Of a stretch of 64,000 nt of DNA, positions 55,330 through 64,000 are shown one piece after another; the stretch's first letter is position 1, and each line of letters begins with the position of its first letter. Below the pieces are notes generated by a model that saw nothing but the letters and a program-made list of their open reading frames with translations, did no database searches and was not told the DNA's origin. The DNA comes from Limnanthes douglasii subsp. nivea (Eukaryota; Streptophyta; Magnoliopsida; Brassicales; Limnanthaceae): contig JAUPFV010000001.1 in NCBI GenBank assembly GCA_036936605.1, positions 216,471,530 through 216,535,529 on the forward strand. The letters are read 5' to 3'. The translations under genes were made by a program, and so were the position numbers.

Positions 55330-56500
55330 ACGACAACTGCATTTTATGCTCGATGTACGTGCTCATAGGTGATCTTTTCAAAAATAGATGCTAAAACTCT
55401 GAGTGCAGCTAAATATTGGATCAATTGCTCATTTCTTGCATCAGACTACCTAGTGGCGTGATTAATAAGTAATTGGGAATCACTTATTAATCGAACATTC
55501 CTTGCTTTACATACATGGGCCAATCTCAACCCTACAAATGTTGCGTTGTATTCGGCTTCATTATTTGATGCCCTAAAACTAAAATGTATTGTTTGGTGCA
55601 TCGTTATTCCTGATGGTGTAGTGAATTGGACTCCTGCTCGACACCCAATAGTACTGGACCCACCATCGGTTCAGACTATTCACTCATCTGGCTCATTCTC
55701 ATTTTCGACCTCCATTTCTTCTAGTCGGTTGGAATGGAACTCTACCAGATATATGCCAAGGCTTGGCTCTTAATTTTTTGTTCTTGGTTGAAATCGATGT
55801 CGAAATCACCCAACTCAACCGACCATTTAGACATGGGTCGTGAACATCTAGCCTTTGTAATAGATTTTTAACGGAAAACCAGTTCTGATCATAATCGAAT
55901 AACCCTAAAAGTATGGTCGCATTTTTCTGGCTACTGTTACCAATAACAATGCTAGTTTTTCCAGTTTCAGATACTTTTTTCAGCATTTAGTAAGCTTTTA
56001 CTTACATAGTAGACTTGTTTGGGTATTTGATCCACTTCTTGTACTAATGCTGCACTAACCGCATGATCGGACACTGCACCATACAAAAATAAAGTTTCTC
56101 TAGGATTAGGTTTTGTAAATAACTTCGGAGACGAAAGATAGTTTTTTATGCCGAGGAAAGCCTCGGTAGATGCATGTGTCCAACTCAATACCTTAGCATT
56201 TCTCAAAACCTGGAAAAACGGTGCGGATTTGTCAGAAGACCTGGATATAAACCTGTTTAGTGTTGTTAGAGGCCTTGTCAAAATTTGTACTTCTTTCATA
56301 TTCCTCGGTGGTGCCATGTTGCACAACACATACAATTGCACCAGATCTGCTTCTAACCCCATTTCGCTGATTATAAACCCCAAAAACTTTCAAGATTGGA
56401 CACCAGATGAGCATTTTTTTGGATTCAACTTAAGATTTATTCTCTTTAAGTTGTCAAACGTCTCCTCCAAGTCGGCAAAATGATCTTCATCGGATACACT
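55330..56500 (-). pseudogene. Gyp-3 RT end, RNase H and second RNase H (broken)
   Basis: DMLVKSVSDEDHFADLEETF and LNLKLNPKKCSSGVQS lead to GFIISEMGLEAD (56390-56500). The connection is NMKEVQILTRPLTTLNRFISRSSDKSAPFF (55967-56383). The first RNase H has LVQEVDQIPKQVYYVSKSLLNAEK; the next part is frame-shifted. FSFRASNNEAEYNATFVGLRLA and LISDSQLLINHATR (about 55400-55600) are the second RNase H, with its SDSQ Asp intact. Confidence 0.75.
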
Positions 56501-56509
56501 TTTTACCAG

Positions 56510-57115
56510 CATATCCTTTATCTGATTATAGCACGCGTAAAAACCTGTTCAAGTTATGAAGGTTTTGCTTTCTTGGTCTATTGGATTCAACTTTATCTGA
56601 TTATAGCACACGTAAGCATCCATGAAAGACTAAAGCTTATTTCTCGATGTTGAATCAAATAGTTGGTCGATATGTGGCATAGGGAAATGGTCTTTAGGCA
56701 CGCTCTATTAAGATCTGTAAAATCTACGCACATGCTCCATTTTCTGTAATATTAGCCTATGTCTTTGTCATGAGAAAAACTCGTCGCTTTTGAGTTATAA
56801 GTCAGGCATTCAGGCGTACAGAAAGACTATGGTAGATTACGTTATCAGGGACACATGTTACATCCTCTGAACACCAAGTAAACAAATGCAATCTATTTTA
56901 GAGGAAAAAATTAATCTTTCTCGAAAACCACCAGACAAATTCGTCCCGGTCTTTAAAATATTTCCAACAACGAACTCGTAGTTTTCGAAATTTTCATCAG
57001 TCAAAAGCAAACCAGGGGTCTCCCTATGATCATCTACTAGTTCCAATCCTGAGGCCGGCCCCGCTAATTGATAATATTTGGCTTGAACCATTTCCTTGTC
57101 AGCTTTTGTTGTCAA
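56510..57115 (-). pseudogene. Gyp-3 reverse transcriptase with missing palm
   Basis: GPASGLELVDDHRETPGLLL opens the region (56858-57115). MPHIDQLFDSTSRNKL and SFMDAYVCYNQIKLNP are recognisable near 56590-56690. A stretch duplicating TTTATCTGATTATAGCAC (56517-56534 and 56592-56609) stands where the palm should be, and the YxDD motif is gone: DMLVKS directly follows the rearranged stretch. Much of the fingers region (56700-56850) is also lost. Confidence 0.75.
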
Positions 57116-57173
57116 AGTTGCTCAATAGCATTCTTTTGCCGCTTTTTTGCTACTTCGGGCAACACCAACGTTA

Positions 57174-57740
57174 TTACCTATCATATATTTCACGCACTGA
57201 TGCACCGTGGATGTTACTAGATGCATCCCAGATAACCAAGACCGGCCAAGAATTACGTTGTGAGAGGTTGGCGAATCTACAACCACAAAGAGTACCGTTA
57301 CCTCCTTTTTTAAAAGAACATGGGCCTAACTGTTCTGACCCTTTAAATTCTCCAACCAGCACAACTGTAGCTCCTGTAAAACCCACTATTATCCGTTCTG
57401 ACATAAAAATAACTGGTGGCCGTTTAAACTTCGAATAAGTGGATAACAAAAGAATGTTTGCTGAACTGCTGGTGTCAATCAACACTCTTCGTACTTCTTC
57501 GCGAGCAATTGCAGCTACAATTACAACTGCATCCTCATGTCGTCATCATTAAAATAAAGCATGGGAGACGGGCTTCGATATATGTAAGGTGACGCCCTTG
57601 CCTCTAACTGGGTGGTTAGACTTACCACACACCTTTTCCAAGAAGAATTAGTAATCCCTGTCATTGAATCTCCTCCGAAAATAGTTAATGATTCGAAAAA
57701 ATTACAAAGTAATAAACTTTCCATTCCTTTCAAGAGCTAT
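57174..57740 (-). pseudogene. Gyp-3 protease (broken)
   Basis: SLTIFGGDSMTGITNSSWKRCVVSLTTQLEARASPY (57521-57733) precedes, and MLIDTSSSANILLLSTYSKF (57400-57485) is the active site, with DTG changed to DTS. IIVGFTGATVVLVGEFKGSEQLGP follows. The ILGRxWL part is frame-shifted (VLVIWD). Confidence 0.75.
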
Positions 57741-57799
57741 CTCTTCAGTTATCCTAATTATATTCCGATCATCGTCGGGATCTAGATACTCAGTAGATA

Positions 57800-59601
57800 T
57801 ATCAAACAGATCAGCAACCTTGGAAATAACCAACGTCATTGCTGGTTTTGGTAGTGCCACAATTGCCTTGGAAGCTATATTTTGTTGAACCTGCTTCTTT
57901 ACGTACGCAGTCAGTTTCCCGTTGTCGATTAAAGCTTGTGTTTTCTTTCTTAACGATATACAATCCTTCGTATCATGCCCCGCATCTTCATGATATTTAC
58001 AATATCGGTTATTTCAGCTTTCCCGAGGGGTTTGAATTGGAAAAGGTTTGTGAAAATGGACGTTCTTATTTGATTTCTCGAAAATAATTGACACACATTC
58101 TGTCAAGTCTACAAAGTGTGCAGGTCGGATCCATTTATTTGAGAAAGGTCCGCTACCAGACTGGCCACTATACCTGACTTGTTGAGGTTGTGATACACGT
58201 GCCTTTACTTCTACATTTTGTACAACTGGTGGCACAACACTTATCGGTTGATGTTGTGGAATAGGGGTCAGTTTCTGTACACTCAGCCGGTACGTCATTA
58301 TTTCCACTTGTGAGCTTTCCTGAATCTGCACTGCTAACTCACACGCTTCTAACTCTTCAATCAAAATTTGCTTCTCCACTAGAGCTAGCAAGGCAGAAAA
58401 CGTAAATACTTGTTTCTTTGTGACTGCCTTTTTTCATAGGACCGGGTAATAATCCAAATATATACCTTGTCGAAGCCACACTTTCCTTGCAATGGTCAAG
58501 ATCGGTTTTAGCATCCACGAAGTGTCGGGTATATCCCTTAAGCTTTCGCCCACTTTCTGCCGACAGTTAACGATTGTGTCCCCATTAGCTCGAAAACTTT
58601 TGTTTCCCACGAATTTTTGATTGAACATTACCGAGAACATATTGAAATTTTGTATGTAGCCTTGGGGTAATCGATTGTACCACTTTGAAACCTGATCTTT
58701 AAAGGTCATTGAACAATATCGGTAGATTAGTTTATCATCATTTTCGAAACTTAACAAGAAATTCTTAAAAGCTTCTAAATAATTATTCGGGTCCTTCTTC
58801 CCATCATATTTCTCAAACTTAGAAATGTCGAAACACTTTGGGAGGTGTCCCGACAGAATCTCAGACAAAAGTGGGGACGATCTCCAGTTATTCCCTAATC
58901 TGAAGCCCCATTTCCTAGACCTTATGTATGGGTTTCATATAACCTTTCTCCGCTTAGATTGGCAAACTGACTGCCAGCCCGGTACCCATAAGTCTGGCTT
59001 CTCGATGGGAATCGTAACTGAGGGATGTTAACTTGTTCTCTTTTGTTGCTCGTGATAACCCCCTCTTTCTCGACAGATATTAGACTTTTTTGTCAACGAT
59101 ATTTTCACGATGCTTTGAAATTTTTGCCCGATGAGACTTTCGACGTCGAATTTCTCGTTCTCTCATTATCCGTTTACCATTTCTAAGATGTCGGCTTTAT
59201 CGATCCGGAGATGAGGACTCGTCTGAATCATCATCAGTGGAATCACTATAATCTCGTCTGATGCGACATTCGATTTTTCTTTCCAACCCATTATTTTTCT
59301 TCCGATCAAGGCATTGACATCTACGGTTAACTTCTTCTTTATCTCCATCAAGTATTTATTATCTTCGGTCTACCGACCTATTTCTCTTTTCAGCTAAAGC
59401 TATCTCATTTTCTGCCTTCAACTTTGCTATATCATCTAACAACTGTGGCCTCGTCACGATGAGGGTCGATGGTTTACACCTCCCTTGATCATTTTGGTCA
59501 CAAGTTTCATACTGCTCCTCAGAATGTTGGTCCTCGGAGTCCGATACAATTATGATTGCATCTCTACTTAACGCTTTTCCATCTACTGCTTCAATATTCA
59601 T
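57800..59601 (-). pseudogene. Gyp-3 gag (inner element; broken)
   Basis: The start ATG 59601 (MNIEAVDGKALSRDAIIIVSD) is close to a primer-binding site at 59650-59669. An acidic, Lys-rich N-terminus is followed by the Retrotrans_gag domain at 58434-58868 (KCFDISKFEKYDGKKDPNNYL, VSKWYNRLPQGYI, FNQKFVGNKSF). A region of PVVQNVEVKARVSQPQQ (58014-58391) precedes the zinc knuckle YCKYHEDAGHDTKDC (about 57960-58010). Stops and shifts at several points. Confidence 0.8.
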
Positions 59602-59649
59602 CTGTGTATGTGTTGTGATTTAGGAGAACTAGGTTCCCGGGTTTCCCTT

Positions 59650-59990
59650 CAGGTTCCCGTAGACGGATCCAATAATAGTTCTAGAAGTATCTAGATCTCT
59701 GATTCGCTAGTTTTGCTACAAGAATAGATAAGTCATTACTTAGAGAGAGAAATTTGAGATTTATAGAGGGAGAAAAGATTATATTATATCTTAAAAACGT
59801 ACCTGCCCCAAAAATTGTACTTTCCTTATATAGTGACAGTAGTGGGGCCCATTTCATACAAGTGGTCTCTCTAAACTATCTTTCTCCTTTTTACACCCAT
59901 GCCTCTCCCATTACAAATTAAGTCCTTATTATTTCTACTTTTATTAATACAAATAGATATAATTATATTATGCTGGTGCAAGATAACCTA
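59650..59990 (-). repeat. Inner 5' LTR-like segment with primer-binding site
   Basis: GGATCCGTCTACGGGAAC on the minus strand (59652-59669) resembles the primer-binding site at 62102-62120 (GGTGTCGTCTGTGGGAA). Right of it, 59671-59990 has a leftward TATA box (CACTATATAAGG on the minus strand, at 59832-59843) and LTR-like AT-rich flanks. It is unlike the outer LTRs. The right end is set only by where the outer gag reading begins. Confidence 0.6.
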
Positions 59991-59994
59991 TATA

Positions 59995-60739
59995 TTTTCT
60001 GTTCGTGTGTCCCATTTATACGCACTTCTCCTCAGACCTTCATGCACGGCTGCATACAAGCCTTCCTCGGATCGGAACGTAAATTGATTGCTCACACGAT
60101 AATCATGGTTATAACCGCCATACTGAATTTGCCTACGAGGAGTTATATGCTCTTGTCGAGTTACATTCACCACTTTATCGGACTGTTCGGAATACAACTT
60201 TTTTTTCATTATCATGATTTCCCTTCCTCGAACCCTTTTATTTTTGGAGAAGCTCGATGAGAACCTTTGTGTCCCTCCGAATTTCTTTTTTCTGTAACTT
60301 GTTTTATGTCAAGTATCCGTTTCCGAAGACAAAGATTCATCTGAGCTAAAAGACGAATATTCACTGGATTTTGTGGATTCATAACGTTGTCCAGATCTTG
60401 CTCGTCTTTTAGAAGAACGATGATTTTTTCTCTGATACTTCTCCTCAGACTGAAAAACATTTTTCACTGGGTCTGCTATTGTCCATTCTTATCGGACTTC
60501 AGACTTAATTCTTCGCAAAATGATTATCGCTTCTTTCATCATTCAGCCTTTCAATATCTTCTAGTAATTCTTTCCGTCGAGCTACCAATACATATTCTTG
60601 GAGTAGCTCTTTAGCATATCGATCATTATTGATTCCTTAATTTGTTACTTTTTCCTTGATCATGAGATCTCCATATGAGTCTCCGATCATATGGTTTTTT
60701 GGATTATCCTCTAGCTCTCCACAGACTTCAGTCTCCATT
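59995..60739 (-). pseudogene. Second gag N-terminus (outer element)
   Basis: ATG 60739 opens METEVCGELEDNPKNHMIGD. A coiled segment (KELLEDIERLNDERS), a basic Arg/Ser region (SSKRRARSGQRYES) and HITPRRQIQYGGYNHDYRVSNQF follow in a few frames, and it ends with YKWDTRTENI at 59995. The last part matches the gag at about 58900-59020 of the inner element, but here it stops exactly where the inner LTR begins. Confidence 0.65.
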
Positions 60740-60792
60740 GCTCTTACGATGTTTTCAGATTAATATTATGGTTTTGGAACGACGATTTCGGG

Positions 60793-62082
60793 TAGGGCTG
60801 TCAATTTCGGGTTTCGGGTCGTGTTCGTGTCGGGTTTGACCAACCCGAAATTTTAGAACCTGTGACACGAACCCGACCCGAACCCAAAATTCGTGTCAGG
60901 TTCAAAGACCCGAACCCGACCTGTTAAAAACCTGTTGGACCCGAACCCGACCTGTTTGACACGAAATTGTATCCAACATGAAACACCCGTTTGACACGAA
61001 CCCGACCTGTTTGACACGAATTTTGGGTAAAGGCAAAACTTAATAAATGGAGATGCAAGGGATTGAACCCTGTACCTCCCGCATGCAAAGCGGCGCTCTA
61101 CCATTTGAGCTACATCCCTTATTGAAATTTTATTGGTCCACTATATTTATATAAAGTAAAGATTCGCTTACTTCATATATTTACACCGGCTTTACTATCA
61201 TTGGTGAAGTTATCTTACCGTAAAATATATGGTGATGATGCGTTTGCCATCTCACCTAAACATGAAAAAAAAATACATGAGATAAATTAAATAAATTTCA
61301 GAAAATATCAAATAACCACTCAGTTGTCACTTCTTAACAAATAACCACTAGAATTGTAAATCGATTCATCCCACAAAACAAGATTGAATGCATTCAATAT
61401 CTATTAATAAATCTAGCAAACTCACACGAATCAGATAAAAAACTGTTAAATAATAAATCATTTCCATTTTTTATTCTTAATATTATAATCTATATACACA
61501 GAAGATGAAAGATTCAAAACTTTATTAATATACGTGAAAGAAGAATAAAATTCAAAACTTTATAGCAAACATGTGAACCATCATTTGTCCTCCCTCATAT
61601 ACTTATTTAAGTATACTATTTATTTTATATCTTTTAAATTAAAAATAAAATTATTTCATTAATAAAGTTTTATAAGTATTTTTTGTGTTCTAATTTATAG
61701 GTCAAATTTTTACAATAATATTATTTTATTAATAAAATTTTATTAAGTGTTTTCAGTATTTTATTTTACAGGTGTACAGGTCTTTTGGGTTTTACAGGTC
61801 TGTTTCGGGTTTACATGTCTTTTCGGGTTTCACATGTCTTTTCGGGTTTACGGGTCTTTTCGAGTTTTACAGGTCAGTTTCGGGTTTACAGGTCTTTTCG
61901 GGTTTTACAGGTCAGTTTCGGGTGACACGAACCCAACCCGAACCCGACCCGTTTTTTTTTTTCGAGCCGGGTTCGTGTCGTGTCTTAATTTCATCGAGTC
62001 TAAAATATCAGGTCTCTAACCCTAAAATTTCGGGTCGTGTTCGTGTTGGGTTTACAAGTCGTGTCCAAAATTGACAGCTCTA
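60793..62082. mobile_element. 1.29 kb hAT-type element
   Basis: Terminal inverted repeats TAGGGCTGTCAATTT and, reversed from the right, TAGAGCTGTCAATTT. The 8 bp target duplication is ATTTCGGG (60785-60792) against ATTCCGGG (62083-62090), one mismatch. Both ends have long subterminal arrays of ACCCGAA, GACACGAACCCG and CGGGTTTCGGGT. There is no transposase. The open frames at 60853-61104 and 61747-62074 are read through these repeats and are not genes. It carries a tRNA-like sequence. Confidence 0.85.
61048..61119 (-). tRNA. tRNA-Ala (UGC), probably a pseudogene, inside the hAT element
   Basis: The minus strand reads GATGTAGCTCAAATGGTAGAG (D-arm and A box), anticodon loop TTTGCAT (anticodon TGC) and GGTTCAATCCC (B box/T-arm). 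This is the plant nuclear tRNA-Ala. It is 72 bases, one shorter than usual; the missing base is at the start of the anticodon stem. The first acceptor pair is A against C, and the 27-43 pair is G-G. These faults make normal folding unlikely. It lies within transposon DNA, not in a host context. Confidence 0.75.
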
Positions 62083-62101
62083 ATTCCGGGTACCAATCGT
62101 T

Positions 62102-62120
62102 TTCCCACAGACGACACCAC
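62102..62120 (-). promoter_or_regulatory. Gyp-3 outer primer-binding site
   Basis: GGTGTCGTCTGTGGGAA on the minus strand immediately after the LTR. It differs in sequence from Gyp-1 and Gyp-2, so Gyp-3 may use a different tRNA. Confidence 0.6.
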
Positions 62121-62543
62121 TGATGAATTTAGATATTTCTTAATTATTATTCATGCCAAATCTATGTTCTTCTGAAAGTGTTTGTCAAATAAATATTCTG
62201 ATGAGATATTTTTAGAAATAGAAAGTGAATCAGTAGAGAGAGAAAGGGAACCAAAGAATAAATGTAGCAATCATTAACTAATCATTGGACATTTTCCTCA
62301 AAAATGGAATTTCATTTACATAGTACATGAGGTAAGTTATGAAATTACACATTTACCACTAATAAGTGGATCTTTCACCCCACTCATTTACTATTAAAAA
62401 ACAAGTTTACTAGTTATTACATTTGACCCCCTCAATTGTTATGTTTGCTTTAGTTTGTCATAGACAATTAATTACATTATGATGGACACCTTTGATTTTT
62501 TATACTAAAGTTTATTTATCATTATATTTTCATTCCCTTATCA
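62121..62543 (-). repeat. Gyp-3 5' LTR (outer)
   Basis: 423 bp from TGATGAATTT to CCCTTATCA. Shares the AGTAGAGAGAGAAAGGGAACC block with 43727-43967. About 190 bp after 62287 has no counterpart on the left and may be a later insertion. Confidence 0.65.
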
Positions 62544-63195
62544 GAAGCCATTTAGAAATCATGGCTGAAGATATGGCCAGATGTAAAAAATAAGCTGTTG
62601 CAGAGAAAAAGATGAGAGAACTATTTTGCAAACAAATCGATGAACAATTTCATGTGTTCCAGGCCGACAGGTCGGAATTCATTAAAGGAGCCATCCACCT
62701 CAAACGTCATATACATTCTGCACATGAGCAAAAACAAAATAGCTCAAGAATTCCCATCAAATTGAGATGGGTAAACTCAAAGCTAAACATGTGAGGAGAT
62801 ATCTGAGGAGCAGAAAATATAATCCTCTCTTGAAGAATCTCTGAACAAGAGCGAAGGAGAAAAAAAAAGCTAAATTATGATAAAGTTGCACTCAATACGA
62901 AATTCAAAGAAGAAAATTAAGCCACTATGCAATTTTCCAAGACACAGTGTGGACTGGACACCATAATTATATTCAAAAATTCCGGGCAGCAACAAACAAT
63001 TACTTTACTCTGCGAATTTCATGCAATGTTCCCAAAAGCAAACATGTCAAGATTTTGGGAATTAATCCCCATAGATAACCATCCTAGTAAAGCCTTTTAC
63101 CCTGTTCTAACTTATTCTTTCGAAGAGACAGTCAGAAAAAAATGAAAATGCGACTGAACAAGAAGGAGATTCATCTAAAGAGAACTCTGAAGAGA
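62544..63195 (+). pseudogene. Gyp-4 antisense ORF, C-terminal coiled-coil part (broken)
   Basis: AEDMARCKK, AVAEKKMRELFCKQIDEQFHVFQADRSEFIKGAIHLKRHIHS (62560-62790) is a coiled coil and matches Gyp-1 23290-23480 (AKDMVQYKK, REILGRTLNEKFYGYQATRLEFLRDIIHLKHH). FPKANMSRFWELIPIDNHPSKAF (63030-63090) matches HATFPKANLS and on. The acidic tail ends near 63195. Confidence 0.7.
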
Positions 63196-63497
63196 ATGAT
63201 TAATTATTTTTTATTTTTTATATGTGTTATGAAGTCATCTTTTGTTGTTGATGACTTATTTTTGTAAATGCTTATCTTCTTATAATTCAATAACATCTTT
63301 TTTTAAGATCAGACTCTAACTTCAATGAAAACATACTCTTCTTCTTTGCACATTTATTTGCCAAGTTTTATCTTATCATTAATACTTTTTAATTTGATGA
63401 ACAAGTTATGATGACCTCGAATTCCCATATACGTCATATATATATATTTTTAATTTTTCTAGATAAAAATAGTAAATTTAGAAAATGTTAGCGCCTT

Positions 63498-63650
63498 GAA
63501 TATAATCAGTGTGTTTAAATAACGTAGCACGTCGAATATAATCAGTGTGTTTAGAGAACGTAGCACTTTTAATATAATGAGTGCGTTTAGCGAATGTAGC
63601 ATTTCAAATATAATCAGTGTGTTTAAAGGAGGTTGCACCTTGAATATGGT
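63498..63650. repeat. Gyp-4 minisatellite, 36 bp unit
   Basis: Units of GAATATAATCAGTGTGT + TTAGAGAACGTAGCACTTC start at 63498, 63534, 63570 and 63606, then decay. Same family as 24224-24366. Confidence 0.8.
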
Positions 63651-63828
63651 TGTTTATTTGAACAATGCTTTTAATAAATGTATAACACTTCGAATCAAAA
63701 TAATTAATCTTGGTCAACAACTTCAAATATGACCATTCGTTGAGACGTTACCAAGATAATTTAAATACTTGTATTTAAAATAACCTTTGGCCAATTTTTT
63801 TTATTAATAACCTCGAATATGTACATGA

Positions 63829-63873
63829 CACCGCATTAAAACCTCCCTCGGCCAACAGGATAAGAAAGAGTAT
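63829..63873 (-). other. Conserved non-coding block, Gyp-4 copy
   Basis: ACCGCATTAAAACCTCCCTC then GGCCAACAGGATAAGAAAGAG, just before the integrase end. Confidence 0.7.
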
Positions 63874-64000
63874 GTCAATTATTCAAAAAATTCTCAAAAA
63901 TAAAAAGTCATTCCCAATATAGTTTCAAATATTCTATATTCCAAGGATGTTTAAGTATCATTCCCTGCTCATCACAAAGGCAATACATACCAAAGTTTAT

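Larger units (their letters stand above)
43727..62543 (-). mobile_element. Gyp-3: chimeric Ty3/gypsy element, host of Gyp-2
   Basis: Outer LTRs 43727-43967 and 62121-62543 share the segment AGTAGAGAGAGAAAGGGAACC and flanking sequence. A primer-binding site (GGTGTCGTCTGTGGGAA on the minus strand, 62102-62120) abuts the right one. Inside lie the aORF start, minisatellite, integrase, two RNase H, RT, protease and gag (54014-59601). There is then a second LTR-like segment with its own primer-binding site (59650-59990), a second gag N-terminus (59995-60739) and a hAT element. Gyp-2 splits the aORF. This looks like one element inserted in a relative, followed by loss of the middle. Confidence 0.7.
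62544..64000 (-). mobile_element. Gyp-4: gypsy element of the Gyp-1 family, cut by the window edge
   Basis: Begins inside the aORF at GAAGCCATTTAG, where Gyp-3 was inserted, and continues with aORF end, minisatellite, conserved block and the integrase C-terminal end (63905-64000, with the frame ending VCIAFVMSREWYLNILGI on the minus strand). All match Gyp-1 (23290-24680). Its left part is not seen at the other side of Gyp-3. Confidence 0.75.

Noticed and set aside
61747..62074. Two overlapping plus-strand frames with FGFTG-type repeats
   Set aside because: They are read through the subterminal GGGTTTACAGGTC repeats of the hAT element.

Overview
This is a 64 kb piece of a flowering-plant (eudicot-type) nuclear genome, made almost entirely of mobile-element relics. 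The evidence for a plant is the retroelement families (Ty1/copia, Tat-type Ty3/gypsy with an antisense extra ORF, L1-type LINE with an RNase H tail), FAR1/MULE transposases, an F-box/FBA relic, telo-box and site II promoter motifs, and very AT-rich intergenic DNA. I found no intact host protein gene. The species cannot be named from the sequence.

Layout. 1-4963: degenerate copia element (Copia-A, minus strand). 5345-5800: promoter-like segment with telo-boxes and a TATA box but no clear gene. 6270-14065 and 15764-17460: two paralogous copies of one segment carrying the 5' part of a LINE. Copy 1 is split by a ~6 kb MULE complex (6790-12872) encoding a FAR1-type DNA-binding domain, a MULE transposase and an OTU cysteine-protease-like domain. 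Copy 2 has a 153 bp MITE of the same family at the matching place. Between them lies a MuDR-type transposase relic (about 14150-14830). 16655-20426 and 29063-30960: one LINE, split by gypsy element Gyp-1 (20427-29062). 30960-39100: low-coding DNA with a SINE, hAT-type fragments, an F-box relic split by a 396 bp foldback MITE, and a three-unit direct repeat. About 39160-42450: second copia relic (Copia-B). 42640-43726: three minisatellite-like arrays. 43727-62543: a nested gypsy complex. Gyp-2 (44217-53397) sits inside the antisense ORF of Gyp-3, whose outer LTRs are 43727-43967 and 62121-62543. Gyp-3 looks like a chimera, because a second 5' LTR and a second gag start lie inside it. A 1.29 kb hAT element carrying a tRNA-Ala-like sequence is inserted in its leader. 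62544-64000: the next element, Gyp-4.

How the parts relate. All four gypsy elements lie on the minus strand and share one design: LTR, PBS of the TGGCGAC type or a relative, gag, protease, RT, RNase H, a second RNase H, integrase, a short conserved non-coding block, a minisatellite, a plus-strand (antisense) ORF, PPT and LTR. The antisense ORF keeps a small GT-AG intron at the same place and phase in Gyp-1 and Gyp-2, so it is a real spliced gene of the elements. Each element has lost a different essential part: the protease core and gag N-terminus in Gyp-1, the integrase in Gyp-2, and the RT YxDD region plus most of the antisense ORF in Gyp-3. None could move alone. By eye, LTR identity is about 94% for Gyp-2 and about 88% for Gyp-1, which fits the nesting order.
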